DNA from: Caballeronia sp031450805
Lineage (GTDB): Bacteria; Pseudomonadota; Gammaproteobacteria; Burkholderiales; Burkholderiaceae
DNA length: 64,000 bases
Assembly (NCBI RefSeq): GCF_031450805.1
Contig: NZ_JARTVY010000001.1
Coordinates: 744,001-808,000 of the forward strand
Reading direction: 5' to 3'
Shown: one piece after another, positions 33,869-42,341 of the stretch
How positions within the stretch are numbered: position 1 is the first letter of the stretch
Layout of the letters: each line of letters starts with the position of its first letter
Position numbers and translations under genes: made by a program
The notes under the pieces: generated by a model
The model's input: the letters and a program-made list of their open reading frames with translations, nothing else
Database searches by the model: none
What the model was told of the DNA's origin: nothing

Positions 33869-33944
33869 GGGGCGTTAGCTCAGTTGGTAGAGCAGCGGAC
33901 TCTTAATCCGTAGGTCGAGTGTTCGAGTCACTCACGCCCCACCA
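33869..33944 (+). tRNA. tRNA-Lys (CTT)
   Basis: A 76-nt cloverleaf begins GGGGCGTTAGCTCAGTTGG and ends with an encoded CCA. The anticodon loop CTCTTAA gives CTT. The acceptor (GGGGCGT/ACGCCCC), D, anticodon and T arms all pair. It has its own promoter and terminator. Confidence 0.97.
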
Positions 33945-33953
33945 AAGAATTCG

Positions 33954-33987
33954 AAAGGCCGGTTAGCGAAAGCTGACCGGCCTTTTT
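33954..33987 (+). terminator. Terminator of tRNA-Lys
   Basis: A stem of about 14 pairs with a GAAA tetraloop (33954-33985) is followed by a T-run. It ends the tRNA-Lys transcript 10 bases after the CCA. The following 279 bases up to the lipoprotein operon hold no gene I can support. Confidence 0.92.
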
Positions 33988-34266
33988 CATTTCCGGCATG
34001 TCTTCTTACCCTCGGCCCCTGCCTTAGCGAAACTGTCTCGGTCGACGGCTCTCCATCCCTCCGCTCCCTTCTTTACCGACGCACCCGCCCGCGCCGGGTT
34101 TTTCAGACCCGTCCGAACCCCTCGCCTCCTCGAATCGCCTGACAATCGCCTCCCTTCGCCGTCTTGAGTCAGACAAGCGAGCCGATCAACTGCTCATCAA
34201 CAGTTTTCCATCGGCCAGCAACGCTGCACCACATCGAACCGACGGCGTCTTTCCAGAGGCCAATCC

Positions 34267-34944
34267 ATGAAGTCAATCAAAGCGCGCACAGCGCTCATCA
34301 CCGCTTCTGTCATTGCAGTCCTGAGCGGTTGCGCGACAGAAGCATCGCGTTCGTTGCCGGTTCCCGAAGTGAGCAGCGCGCGCACGCCGTACGCCGGCAA
34401 GCCCGTTGCCGTCTCCATCGGCAAATTCGATAACCGCTCGAGCTACATGCGCGGCGTCTTTTCGGATGGCGTCGATCGCGTCGGCAGCCAGGCAAAGACC
34501 ATCCTGCAAACGACGTTGCAGCAGAGCCGCCGCTTCACCGTGCTCGACCGCGACAACCTCGGCGAGATCAAGCAGGAAGCCGCCATCGGCAACAAGAGTC
34601 AGGCGCTGAAAGGCGCCAACTACGTCATTACCGGCGACGTGACGGAATTCGGCCGCAAGGACGTCGGCGATCATCAACTGTTCGGTGTCCTCGGCAGCGG
34701 CAAGACCCAAGTCGCCTACGCGAAGGTCAGTCTCAATATCGTCGATACGACCACCTCCGAAGTCGTCGCATCCAGTCAGGGCGCGGGCGAATACAGCTTG
34801 TCGAACCGCGAAGTCATCGGCTTCGGCGGCACCGCGAGCTACGACTCGACGCTCAACGGCAAGGTCCTCGATCTGGCGGTCCAGGAAGCAGTCAATCACC
34901 TCGTCGAAAAAGTCGACGCCGGCGCGCTTGAAGCCGCCAAGTAA
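34267..34944 (+). CDS. CsgG/HfaB-family outer-membrane lipoprotein
   Basis: The 225-residue product begins with a lipoprotein signal peptide ending in LSGC (Cys22). It carries the CsgG-like core: VSIGKFDNRSSYMRG, the TVLDRDNLGEIKQEA motif and DYVITGDV-type strands (here ANYVITGDVTEFG). CsgG proper is the curli secretion pore; no curli genes are nearby, and this belongs to the smaller CsgG-related lipoproteins. It is the first gene of an operon with a DUF4810 and a DUF799 lipoprotein, an arrangement also seen in Neisseria (NMB1164-1162). Confidence 0.93.
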   Translation: MKSIKARTALITASVIAVLSGCATEASRSLPVPEVSSARTPYAGKPVAVSIGKFDNRSSYMRGVFSDGVDRVGSQAKTILQTTLQQSRRFTVLDRDNLGEIKQEAAIGNKSQALKGANYVITGDVTEFGRKDVGDHQLFGVLGSGKTQVAYAKVSLNIVDTTTSEVVASSQGAGEYSLSNREVIGFGGTASYDSTLNGKVLDLAVQEAVNHLVEKVDAGALEAAK

Positions 34945-34971
34945 CCGCATCACTCACCAGTCCATTCAAAC

Positions 34972-35337
34972 ATGCTTCACAAGAATCACTTTCTGACCGG
35001 CCTCGCGCTGCCGGTCGCGGCGGCGTGCGCGCTGCTGACCGGTTGCGCCACGCAGGGCGCTGCGCCGCTGTATCAATGGGACGGCTATCAGCCGCAGGTC
35101 TACGAATACTTCAAGGCTCAGAAGAGCCCGACCGAGCAGATCGACGCGCTCGAGAAGGCACGCCAGCAGATCCTCGCGAAGGGCAAGGCGCTGCCGCCGG
35201 GCTTCCACGCGCATCTCGGCACGCTGTACGCAAGCATCGGCCAAACCGATTCAGCGCGCCAGGAACTGACCGCCGAGAAAGAACAGTTCCCCGAGTCGTC
35301 CGTGTATATGGACTTTTTGTTGAGCCATCTCAAGTAA
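34972..35337 (+). CDS. DUF4810 lipoprotein
   Basis: The 121-residue product has a lipoprotein signal with LTGC (Cys25) followed by the DUF4810 signature APLYQWDGYQPQVYEYFKAQ and a helical TPR-like second half (LPPGFHAHLGTLYASIGQ). Function is unknown for the family. It lies 27 bases after the CsgG-like gene and 13 bases before the DUF799 gene, so the three are one transcription unit, and the products are probably lipid-anchored partners. Confidence 0.92.
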   Translation: MLHKNHFLTGLALPVAAACALLTGCATQGAAPLYQWDGYQPQVYEYFKAQKSPTEQIDALEKARQQILAKGKALPPGFHAHLGTLYASIGQTDSARQELTAEKEQFPESSVYMDFLLSHLK

Positions 35338-35350
35338 GCGCCGACCAACC

Positions 35351-36028
35351 ATGACCATGAATTTCTCACGCCGGCTTTTCGCCATGCTCGCCGCATTGCT
35401 GATGCTGAGCGCATGCGCCTCGCGCGCACCGCAACAAGCCGACTACACGGCATTCCGCAACAGCAAGCCGCACTCGATTCTCGTGCTGCCGCCCGTCAAC
35501 CAGACATCCGATATCAACGCGACGCACGGCATGCTGGCGCAAATGACGATGCCGCTCGCCGAAGGCGGCTATTACGTCGTGCCCGTAGCCGAGATGGAGG
35601 AAACCTTCAAGCACAACGGCCTGACCACGCCGACCGACATCCAGAACACCGCGCCCGCGAAGCTCCGCGAAATCTTCGGCGCGGATGCCGCCCTGTACAC
35701 GACCGTCACCAGCTACGGCTCGAAGTTCGTCGTTATCGACAGCAAGACGGTCGTCGCTGCAAATGCGAAGCTGGTCGACCTGCGCTCCGGCGACGAACTC
35801 TGGAAGGGAACGGCGACGGCGAACGGCAGTGAAACGGGCTTCAACGTCGGCATGGGCAACGGCAGCCTCGTCGGCATACTCGTTCAGGGCGTCGCGAAGC
35901 AGATCACGAATTCGCTGACCGACAAGTCCTTCGATGTCGCCGGCCTCACGAGCCAGCGACTGCTCGCGACAGGTGGCAAGACCGGGCTGCTTTACGGCCC
36001 GCGCTCGCCGAAGTTCGGCACCGACTAA
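35351..36028 (+). CDS. GNA1162/DUF799-family lipoprotein
   Basis: The 225-residue product has a lipobox LSAC (Cys22 from ATG 35351; ATG 35357 is equally possible). The mature part begins with SILVLPPVNQTSDINATHG, the hallmark of the GNA1162 family, whose Neisseria member resembles the TolB N-terminal domain. It ends the trio. The three proteins probably form an outer-membrane associated assembly; what it moves or senses is not known. Confidence 0.92.
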   Translation: MTMNFSRRLFAMLAALLMLSACASRAPQQADYTAFRNSKPHSILVLPPVNQTSDINATHGMLAQMTMPLAEGGYYVVPVAEMEETFKHNGLTTPTDIQNTAPAKLREIFGADAALYTTVTSYGSKFVVIDSKTVVAANAKLVDLRSGDELWKGTATANGSETGFNVGMGNGSLVGILVQGVAKQITNSLTDKSFDVAGLTSQRLLATGGKTGLLYGPRSPKFGTD

Positions 36029-36034
36029 AGCGCT

Positions 36035-36065
36035 GGCGATGGACGCCGTTCATGCGTCCATCGCC
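36035..36065. terminator. Hairpin between convergent genes
   Basis: A perfect 12-base-pair inverted repeat (36035-36046 with 36054-36065, 7-base loop) fills the 45-base gap between the DUF799 and DUF488 stops. No T-run follows on either strand. It may still serve both transcripts as a 3' end or stability hairpin. Confidence 0.55.
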
Positions 36066-36073
36066 CGCCTTCG

Positions 36074-36460
36074 TCACAGCACTTCCGCTCCCCTCTTCGC
36101 CAGCAGTTCCCGCAGCACGGACCGATGGCATCGCGCCTCGTCCTCGCAGTAACACCCCACCGACAGATTCGCCGTATGCGAAAGCGCCGCCAGCAGATCC
36201 AGCGATTTGCTCGCGTCCGGCTCCGCCATCTGCGACTTGAACTTCCTCACGAAGTCGCGCCACGCCTTGTCGCTTTCCGCGTGCAACGCCTCCGCCACCA
36301 GTTCGGCCGACGGCGACAGGTTCGGATACCACACGTCATAGAAATCGCGGCTCGCGAACTCGGATTTCGGCACGCCGCGCGGCGGACGGCGAACCGTGCC
36401 GATACGCAAGCCCTCGTTGTCCGCGCGCGGTGAGCCGAGCCGCACGATTCGAATCGCCAT
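36074..36460 (-). CDS. DUF488 family protein
   Basis: The 128-residue product (ATG 36460, with GGAG eight bases upstream) carries the DUF488 features: MAIRIVRLGSPRADNEGLRIG, YDVWYPNLSPS and the C-terminal VGCYCEDEARCHRSVL with Cys and His residues that may bind a metal. Family function is uncertain. It is divergent from the MFS gene across 135 bases. Confidence 0.9.
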   Translation of the reverse strand: MAIRIVRLGSPRADNEGLRIGTVRRPPRGVPKSEFASRDFYDVWYPNLSPSAELVAEALHAESDKAWRDFVRKFKSQMAEPDASKSLDLLAALSHTANLSVGCYCEDEARCHRSVLRELLAKRGAEVL

Positions 36461-36595
36461 TCGTTGTCTCCTTCCGATCTCGTCGGCACAGCATAACCGC
36501 CGCCGATATGCCGATGAAAGCATCGTCGAGCGCGATGCTTCGGCTTCCCGTATCGTGTCGCATTATTCTCCTTCCGCTTAACTACGGAACCGAAC

Positions 36596-38008
36596 GTGTC
36601 CGCCGATACCGCTTCCCCGACGCCCCGCGACCCCGACGCGCCGATGACCCCGCTCGAGCGCCGCGGCATGGCCGCGCTTCTGCTCGCCGTCGCGATGGCG
36701 ACGCTCGACACCGCCATCGCCAATACCGCGCTGCCGGCCATCGCCGCCGATCTTCACGCGACGCCCGCCGCGTCGGTCTGGATCATCAACGCATATCAGC
36801 TTGCAATGGTCGCCACGCTGTTGCCGCTTGCCGCGCTGGGCGGAATCGTCGGACATCGGCGGGTTTATCTCGGTGGACTGATTCTGTTCACGATCGCGTC
36901 CGCCGTTTGCGCGTTCTCGTGGTCGCTGCCGACGCTCGTCGCGGCGCGCCTTCTGCAAGGGCTCGGCGCCAGCGCGATCATGAGCGTCAACACGGCGCTC
37001 ATCAGCGCGATTTTTCCGCTGCATCGGCTGGGACGCGGTGTCGGGCTGAATGCGCTGATCGTCGGCACCGCGTTCGCTGTCGGGCCGACCGTCGCGTCGA
37101 TCGTGCTCTCGCTCGGAACGTGGCCGTGGCTCTTCGCCGTCAATCTGCCGGTCGGCGCGCTCGCACTCTTCATCGCGTGGCCCGCGCTTCCGCAGACGAA
37201 GCGCAGCGCGCATGGTTTCGACCGCGTCGCTGCCGCGCTCAACGTGGTCACGTTCGCGGCGCTGATTTTCGCGTTGGGCGAAGCGGCGCAGCGCGCGCCG
37301 TCGCGAACCGTGCTGGCGTCGCTCGGCGTGGCGCTCGTCGCGGGCGCGTTGATGCTGCGTCGGGAGCGCGGACACCCCGCGCCGATGCTGCCCGTCGATC
37401 TCTTTCGACGCCCGATGTTCGCGCTATCGACGATGACCGCCGTTTGCTCGTTCGCCGCGCAGGGTCTCGCGTTCGTATCGCTGCCGTTCTACTTCGAGGG
37501 CGTGCTCGGCCGGACGCAGGTCGAAACCGGCTTCCTGATGACGCCCTGGTCCGTGCTCGTCGCGCTGATGGCGCCGATCGCCGGCCGCCTCTCGGATCGC
37601 TATCCGCCCGGTCTGCTCGGCGGGATCGGCCTGGCCATTCTCTGCGCGGGAATGGTGTCGCTCGCGGCGCTGCCGGCGGACCCACATGCGCTCGATATCT
37701 GCATTCGCATGTCGATTTGCGGCGCGGGCTTCGGCTTCTTCCAGTCGCCGAACCTGAAAGCGTTCATGGCGAGCGCGCCACGCGAACGCAGCGGAGGCGC
37801 GAGCGGCGTCGTTGCCACTGCACGGCTGATTGGTCAGGCGCTCGGCGCGGCGCTGGTGGCGTTGTGTTTCGGGATCGCGGGCAAGCACGGGCCGGGGCTG
37901 GCGCTTTCGCTCGGCGCGGGCTTCGCGGGGGCGGCGAGTGTGGCGAGCGGCTTGCGGCTCGTCACGCGTGATCGGAGCGAGGCGCCGGTGAAGATGGCGC
38001 GGGAGTGA
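36596..38008 (+). CDS. MFS multidrug exporter, EmrB/QacA (DHA2) type
   Basis: The 470-residue product has about 14 hydrophobic helices, with motif C-like and motif A segments (ATLDTAIANTALPAIAADL; GGIVGHRRVYLGGL). DHA2 transporters expel drugs and other amphipathic compounds with the proton gradient. The start is GTG 36596 (Met-Ser-Ala-Asp); the upstream ribosome site is weak. It is not adjacent to a membrane-fusion protein, so a simple inner-membrane pump is likely. Its 3' end runs into the tandem repeat described next. Confidence 0.92.
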   Translation: MSADTASPTPRDPDAPMTPLERRGMAALLLAVAMATLDTAIANTALPAIAADLHATPAASVWIINAYQLAMVATLLPLAALGGIVGHRRVYLGGLILFTIASAVCAFSWSLPTLVAARLLQGLGASAIMSVNTALISAIFPLHRLGRGVGLNALIVGTAFAVGPTVASIVLSLGTWPWLFAVNLPVGALALFIAWPALPQTKRSAHGFDRVAAALNVVTFAALIFALGEAAQRAPSRTVLASLGVALVAGALMLRRERGHPAPMLPVDLFRRPMFALSTMTAVCSFAAQGLAFVSLPFYFEGVLGRTQVETGFLMTPWSVLVALMAPIAGRLSDRYPPGLLGGIGLAILCAGMVSLAALPADPHALDICIRMSICGAGFGFFQSPNLKAFMASAPRERSGGASGVVATARLIGQALGAALVALCFGIAGKHGPGLALSLGAGFAGAASVASGLRLVTRDRSEAPVKMARE

Positions 38009-38340
38009 ATGAAAGCGCTGGCGGGTTACACGCGCTTGCGCCGGGTGTCAGTGGCGGGGAGCGCTGGATCAGCCGCGCGAGCTTGCGTGCCGTGCGCGCG
38101 ACACCGTTCGCGACTTGCGCCGCGTGTCGCCGGCGGAAAGCGCCGGATCGGTCGCGCGACGTGCGCCGTGTCGTCGAGCGAACTTGCAAGCGACTGAGCA
38201 GATGACGCTGGAGTGAACAGAAGCGCTCGCGTGTTGTACGCGCTTGCGCCGGGTGTCAATGGCGGAGAGCGCTGGATCAGCCGCGCGAGCTTGCAAGTCG
38301 ATCCAGCAGATGACGCTGAAGTGAATGAACGCCCTCGCGT
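38003..38340. repeat. Degenerate tandem repeats at the 3' end of the MFS gene
   Basis: Three to four imperfect copies of a unit of roughly 80-110 bases follow the MFS stop. The last codons of the gene resemble the repeat: GGAGTGAATGAAAGCGC at 38002, GGAGTGAACAGAAGCGC at 38210 and GAAGTGAATGAACGCC at 38318. Between them, GCGCTTGCGCCGGGTGTC at 38031 and 38244 and the segment GAGCGCTGGATCAGCCGCGC recur almost exactly; a more diverged copy begins near 38110. The copies hold no convincing gene. They span most of the 460-base gap before dbpA. Confidence 0.75.
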
Positions 38341-38468
38341 GCCGTGCGCGTGACGGTTAGCGGCGCGCGTCTGCGCCGTATCGTCGAGCGGGCTTTCATC
38401 GTTAGCGAAGGCTCTATCTTTCGCGGATACCGCCGCTGTCCACGCACGAGCATGCGCCGCCGCGCGAC

Positions 38469-39851
38469 TCACATCCGCCGGACCTTGACCTTGCGTCCCT
38501 TGAGCTTCCCGGCGCCCAGCTTGCGCACCGCGTCCTCAGCGACGCCTCGCTCGACTGCGACGTAGGTCACCATATCCATCACGTTGATCTTGCCGATTTG
38601 CTCGCCCTTGAAGCCGGCCTCGCCGGTGAGCGCGCCGAGCACGTCGCCGGGGCGGATCTTGTCTTTGCGGCCGCCGAGAATCTGCAGCGTCGCCATCGGC
38701 GGCTTCAGGTGCCCCGGTTCCGCCGACGTGAGTTCCGAGAGCGGATGCCACTCCACTTCTGCCCGCTGCGCTTCCTCGATTGCACCGACGCGCCCCATCT
38801 CGTCCATGCTCGCCAGCGACAGCGCCCAGCCTTCCTCGCCCGCGCGCCCTGTCCGGCCGATGCGATGCACGTGCACCTCGGGATCGGGCGTCACATCGAC
38901 GTTGATGACGGCCTCCAGTTGCGCGATGTCGAGCCCGCGGGCGGCGACATCCGTTGCGACGAGCACCGAGCAGCTGCGATTGGCGAACTGCACGAGGACC
39001 TGATCGCGCTCGCGCTGATCGAGTTCGCCGTGCAGGGTCAGCGCTTCGAAGCCTTGTGCGCGCAGCACATCGAGCAGATCGCGGCATTGCTGCTTCGTGT
39101 TGCAGAACGCCAGCGTGCTGACGGGGCGATAGTGGTCGAGCAGCAGGCCGACCGCGTGCAACCGTTCGTGATCCTCGACCTGATAGAAACGCTGCTTGAT
39201 TTTCGCGTTGCTGTGCTGCTCGGTGAGCTTGACCTCGCGCTGATTGCGCAGGAACTGCTGACTCAGTTTGACGATGCCTTCGGGATATGTCGCCGAGAAC
39301 AGCAAGGTCTGCCGATCCTTCGGACATTGCCGCGCCACCGATGCGATATCGTCGAAGAAGCCCATGTCGAGCATGCGATCGGCTTCATCGAGGACGAGCG
39401 TGCGGACGGCATCGAGCGAGAGCGTCTCCCGCTGCAGATGGTCCATGATGCGCCCCGGCGTCCCCACGACGATATGCGCGCCGTGTTCGAGGCTCGCGAT
39501 TTGCGGACGCATTGGCGTGCCGCCGCATAGCGTCAGCACCTTGATGTTGTCTTCCGCGCGCGCGAGGCGGCGGATTTCCTGCGTGACCTGATCGGCGAGT
39601 TCGCGCGTGGGGCAAAGCACGAGCGCTTGCACCGCGAACTGGGCGGCGTCGAGCCGGGCGAGCAGCGGCAGCGTGAAGGCGGCGGTTTTGCCGCTGCCGG
39701 TTTTGGCCTGCGCGATGAGATCGTGTCCCGCGAGCGCGTGCGGCAGGCTGGCGGCCTGGATCGGCGTCATCGACGTGTAGCCGAGTTGTTGCAGGTTGGC
39801 CTGCATCGCTGGCGTGAGCGGCAGGCTGGCAAAGGATGATTCGGTCGTCAT
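38469..39851 (-). CDS. dbpA: ATP-dependent RNA helicase DbpA
   Basis: DbpA is a DEAD-box helicase that acts on 23S rRNA during large-subunit assembly. The 460-residue product has the helicase motifs AKTGSGKT (I), PTREL (Ia), VLDEADRM (II), SATYP (III) and HRIGRTGRAG (VI). The C-terminal RNA-binding domain (residues ~385-460), with GKINVMDMVTYVAVERGVAEDA, is specific to DbpA and binds hairpin 92. Start and length are standard. It lies next to a zinc-ribbon gene whose stop is 4 bases upstream. Confidence 0.95.
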   Translation of the reverse strand: MTTESSFASLPLTPAMQANLQQLGYTSMTPIQAASLPHALAGHDLIAQAKTGSGKTAAFTLPLLARLDAAQFAVQALVLCPTRELADQVTQEIRRLARAEDNIKVLTLCGGTPMRPQIASLEHGAHIVVGTPGRIMDHLQRETLSLDAVRTLVLDEADRMLDMGFFDDIASVARQCPKDRQTLLFSATYPEGIVKLSQQFLRNQREVKLTEQHSNAKIKQRFYQVEDHERLHAVGLLLDHYRPVSTLAFCNTKQQCRDLLDVLRAQGFEALTLHGELDQRERDQVLVQFANRSCSVLVATDVAARGLDIAQLEAVINVDVTPDPEVHVHRIGRTGRAGEEGWALSLASMDEMGRVGAIEEAQRAEVEWHPLSELTSAEPGHLKPPMATLQILGGRKDKIRPGDVLGALTGEAGFKGEQIGKINVMDMVTYVAVERGVAEDAVRKLGAGKLKGRKVKVRRM

Positions 39852-39855
39852 GGTG

Positions 39856-40050
39856 TTAGCGCTTGCCGTAGGGCGGGATTTCGGTGACTTGCTCGTACGT
39901 GGTTTCGCCTTCCTTTGTCTGGTGGCGTGTCACGTAGTTGCGTGCGCCGCACATCGGGCAGCGGAATAGCAGGCCCTGGCCTTCGTTGTGAATGTCGACG
40001 TCGGAGAGCTTCCAGTCTGCGCCGCAGGACTGGTTTCGGCAGGTGAACAT
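39856..40050 (-). CDS. Small zinc-ribbon protein
   Basis: A 64-residue protein beginning MFTCRNQSCGADWKL and containing CPMCG, i.e. four cysteines in a CX4C...CX2C zinc-ribbon arrangement. There is no enzyme motif. I do not recognise a named family. It is translated just upstream of dbpA (4-base gap) and so may be co-expressed with the helicase. A zinc-ribbon RNA- or protein-binding role is plausible but unproven. Confidence 0.8.
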   Translation of the reverse strand: MFTCRNQSCGADWKLSDVDIHNEGQGLLFRCPMCGARNYVTRHQTKEGETTYEQVTEIPPYGKR

Positions 40051-40227
40051 GGTGGGGGCGCGTGGCGCGATGAAGTGGGGTAAAGCGAGAGTGTACGCGG
40101 GTCGGACGATGGTGCGGTCCCGGCTGGGGGCAAGCCGACTGCGTGATGGTGCGTCCGTGGTCAGCCTTGGCGCGCGGGCGCGACGATAGCCGCGCGCCCG
40201 CGCACCGGCCCGAACGATGTCAGATGC

Positions 40228-41904
40228 TCATCGGTCAACTTGGTCGGTCACTGGAGACAACGACTCAGCGAGCTTCGTCAGTCTCACGAACTCGGCACGA
40301 TAGCCAAATTCATCGCTTGCCTTGGCCGCGTTCGCCCACTTGGCGATGGAAGACCACGGCGTCGATGTCAACGCCGGATTACCGCGCAGCTTTTGACCAT
40401 ATGCGGCCACCGCGGCGAGAAAGCGCGTCTCGCTGGAAGCGCTGTCGAACGATGCGCGAAGCGCCGTCTCGTCGAGCGGCAGTGAAACCAGGTTACTGCG
40501 GCTGCCAGCCGGACTCTTCCAGCGCAGTTTGAGATAGGCGAGTTCCGAGCCGTGACTGCCCGAATCGCGCTTGTCCGCTTGATAGCGCGATGGATCGATG
40601 CTCGGCTGTTGCCCCTTCAACGTTAGTTCGTACAGCACAGTGACGCGTTTGCCTGCGCCGATATCGCCGGCATCGACCTTGTCGTCGTTGAACGCTTCGT
40701 TGGTCAACTGACGCTTCTCGTAGCCGATCTGGCGATACTCGATCACCTGAGCGGGATTGAACTCGATCTGCGCTTTCACGTCCTTCGCGACGGTCACGAG
40801 CGTCGACTGCATCTCGTCGTGCAGCACCTTGTTCGCTTCCGACAGCGAATCGATGTAACTGTAGTTGCCGTTTCCTGCGTCCGCGACCTGCACCATCATC
40901 GCGTCGTTGAAGTTCGAATCGCCGACGCCCAGCGTCGACAGAGTGACGCCCGACTCTCGTTCGTGTTTGATCATGTCGGTCAGCGCCTCGGTGCTCGTGA
41001 CGCCGACATTGAAGTCGCCATCCGTCGCGAGCAGCACGCGATTGACGCCGCGCTTGATGAACCCTCGTCGCGCCATCTGATAGGCCAACTGCAGGCCGGA
41101 CGCGCCCGCCGTTCCTCCGCCAGCCTCCAATCGATCGATCGCGGCTTCGATCTTGTCGATTTCCGTGCCCGACGTCGGCTCGAGCACGACCTGCGTGCCG
41201 TCCGCGTACGTGACCAGCGAGACGGTGTCCTTAGCGCGCAATTGCCTCGTCAGCAACTTGAGTGCGGACTTGATCAAAGGCAGACGTTCGGCGGAATTCA
41301 TGGAGCCGGACACGTCGACGAGAAAGACGAGGTTCGATGCCGGCACGGACTGTTTGCCGTCGTTCAACGCTTGCACGTTGACGCGGAGCAAGGTCTTGCC
41401 ACTGTTCCATGGGCTAGGCGCGAGTTCGTAGTCGACGGCGAAAGGAGAATCGCCCAGCCGCTTGCCGGCGCCGCCTTCCGACGGGAAGTAGTTGACGAGT
41501 TCCTCGACGCGGACGGCGTCTGCGGGAGGCATTTGGCCTTGATTCAGGAAGCGCCGGACGTTGGCATAGCTGCCAGTATCCATGTCGAGGCTGAACGTGG
41601 TCAGGGGATGCTCGGCGACCTGCCTGATGCCGTTGTCGTCGTAGCGTTTGTATTGTGCGGTGTCTTGCACGGCGGGGCTGACGTACGCGGGCGGCGACAC
41701 AAGCTTCATCGCCATGATGACAGGCGGCTGAGGCGGAGCGGGGCTTACTGCTTGCACCGCTGATGGAGCGGGAAGTGGCACTTGAGCCTGGGGTAGAGCG
41801 CTTCGCTGCTGCGCGACCTGCCTGTCTGCCGGCTGCGTGCCGCAACCGCTCAGCCATGTGACGATCGCACAAACGAGCCAACCGTATCGAGTTATTTTTC
41901 TCAC
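40228..41904 (-). CDS. Lipoprotein with von Willebrand factor A domain (YfbK-like)
   Basis: I start at GTG 41904 because AGGA lies six bases upstream and the result is a clean lipoprotein signal (MRKITRYGWLVCAIVTWLSGC, shown in full by reading residues 1-21; lipid Cys21). An ATG 27 bases earlier would spoil this. The VWA domain has a complete MIDAS start D197-x-S199-x-S201 and the later LLATDGDFN. The C-terminal part matches the YfbK-type extension. YfbK-like proteins are poorly understood. Mature length is about 540 residues, and the region after Cys21 is a Pro/Gln/Ala linker. Confidence 0.9.
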   Translation of the reverse strand: MRKITRYGWLVCAIVTWLSGCGTQPADRQVAQQRSALPQAQVPLPAPSAVQAVSPAPPQPPVIMAMKLVSPPAYVSPAVQDTAQYKRYDDNGIRQVAEHPLTTFSLDMDTGSYANVRRFLNQGQMPPADAVRVEELVNYFPSEGGAGKRLGDSPFAVDYELAPSPWNSGKTLLRVNVQALNDGKQSVPASNLVFLVDVSGSMNSAERLPLIKSALKLLTRQLRAKDTVSLVTYADGTQVVLEPTSGTEIDKIEAAIDRLEAGGGTAGASGLQLAYQMARRGFIKRGVNRVLLATDGDFNVGVTSTEALTDMIKHERESGVTLSTLGVGDSNFNDAMMVQVADAGNGNYSYIDSLSEANKVLHDEMQSTLVTVAKDVKAQIEFNPAQVIEYRQIGYEKRQLTNEAFNDDKVDAGDIGAGKRVTVLYELTLKGQQPSIDPSRYQADKRDSGSHGSELAYLKLRWKSPAGSRSNLVSLPLDETALRASFDSASSETRFLAAVAAYGQKLRGNPALTSTPWSSIAKWANAAKASDEFGYRAEFVRLTKLAESLSPVTDQVDR

Positions 41905-42341
41905 GATGCTTCCTAGAATGATGCCCGGCATTGCACGGACGGAATTCCCGCTTGCGACGCCTTTTCGAAGGACAGCAAGCGAAACGACCCGGGATTAAAC
42001 GGGGCAGCATCAGAATGGGAAAGCGGAATCGTCTGAAAAACGAAGACGTGGTTACGGATAGCGGCGGGTCGTGTCCGGGGACGTTAGCGCCGCGTGGGGC
42101 TTGCGACGCCGCAGGGAGCGGTGGCTTGGAAGGCTGATGCGGTTGGGAGCGCGAGGTGGCAAGTCATCGCTCCACTGAGGCAAGTCCATTCGATGCGATT
42201 ACTTGTCGTCCTGCTGGCGAGGATAGCTCAGAGAACTCGTGTACGAATTTTGATGCAACGGCCGCGCCTTGCTATGGCGCGGCCCCGGGGAAAGTGATCT
42301 ATCGATTCATTACCGACTGATCGTCGATCTTCGCTTACCCC
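41905..42341. other. Intergenic region upstream of the VWA gene and downstream of gyrB
   Basis: This 437-base stretch holds no convincing gene. The only structure I see is the GC-rich hairpin at 42260-42284. Promoter elements for the VWA gene are not obvious. Confidence 0.5.
42260..42284 (-). terminator. Hairpin after gyrB
   Basis: A perfect 9-base-pair stem (GGCCGCGCC 42260-42268 with GGCGCGGCC 42276-42284, 7-base loop) lies 57 bases beyond the gyrB stop. It has no T-run, so it is a possible 3'-end hairpin rather than a proven terminator. Confidence 0.4.
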
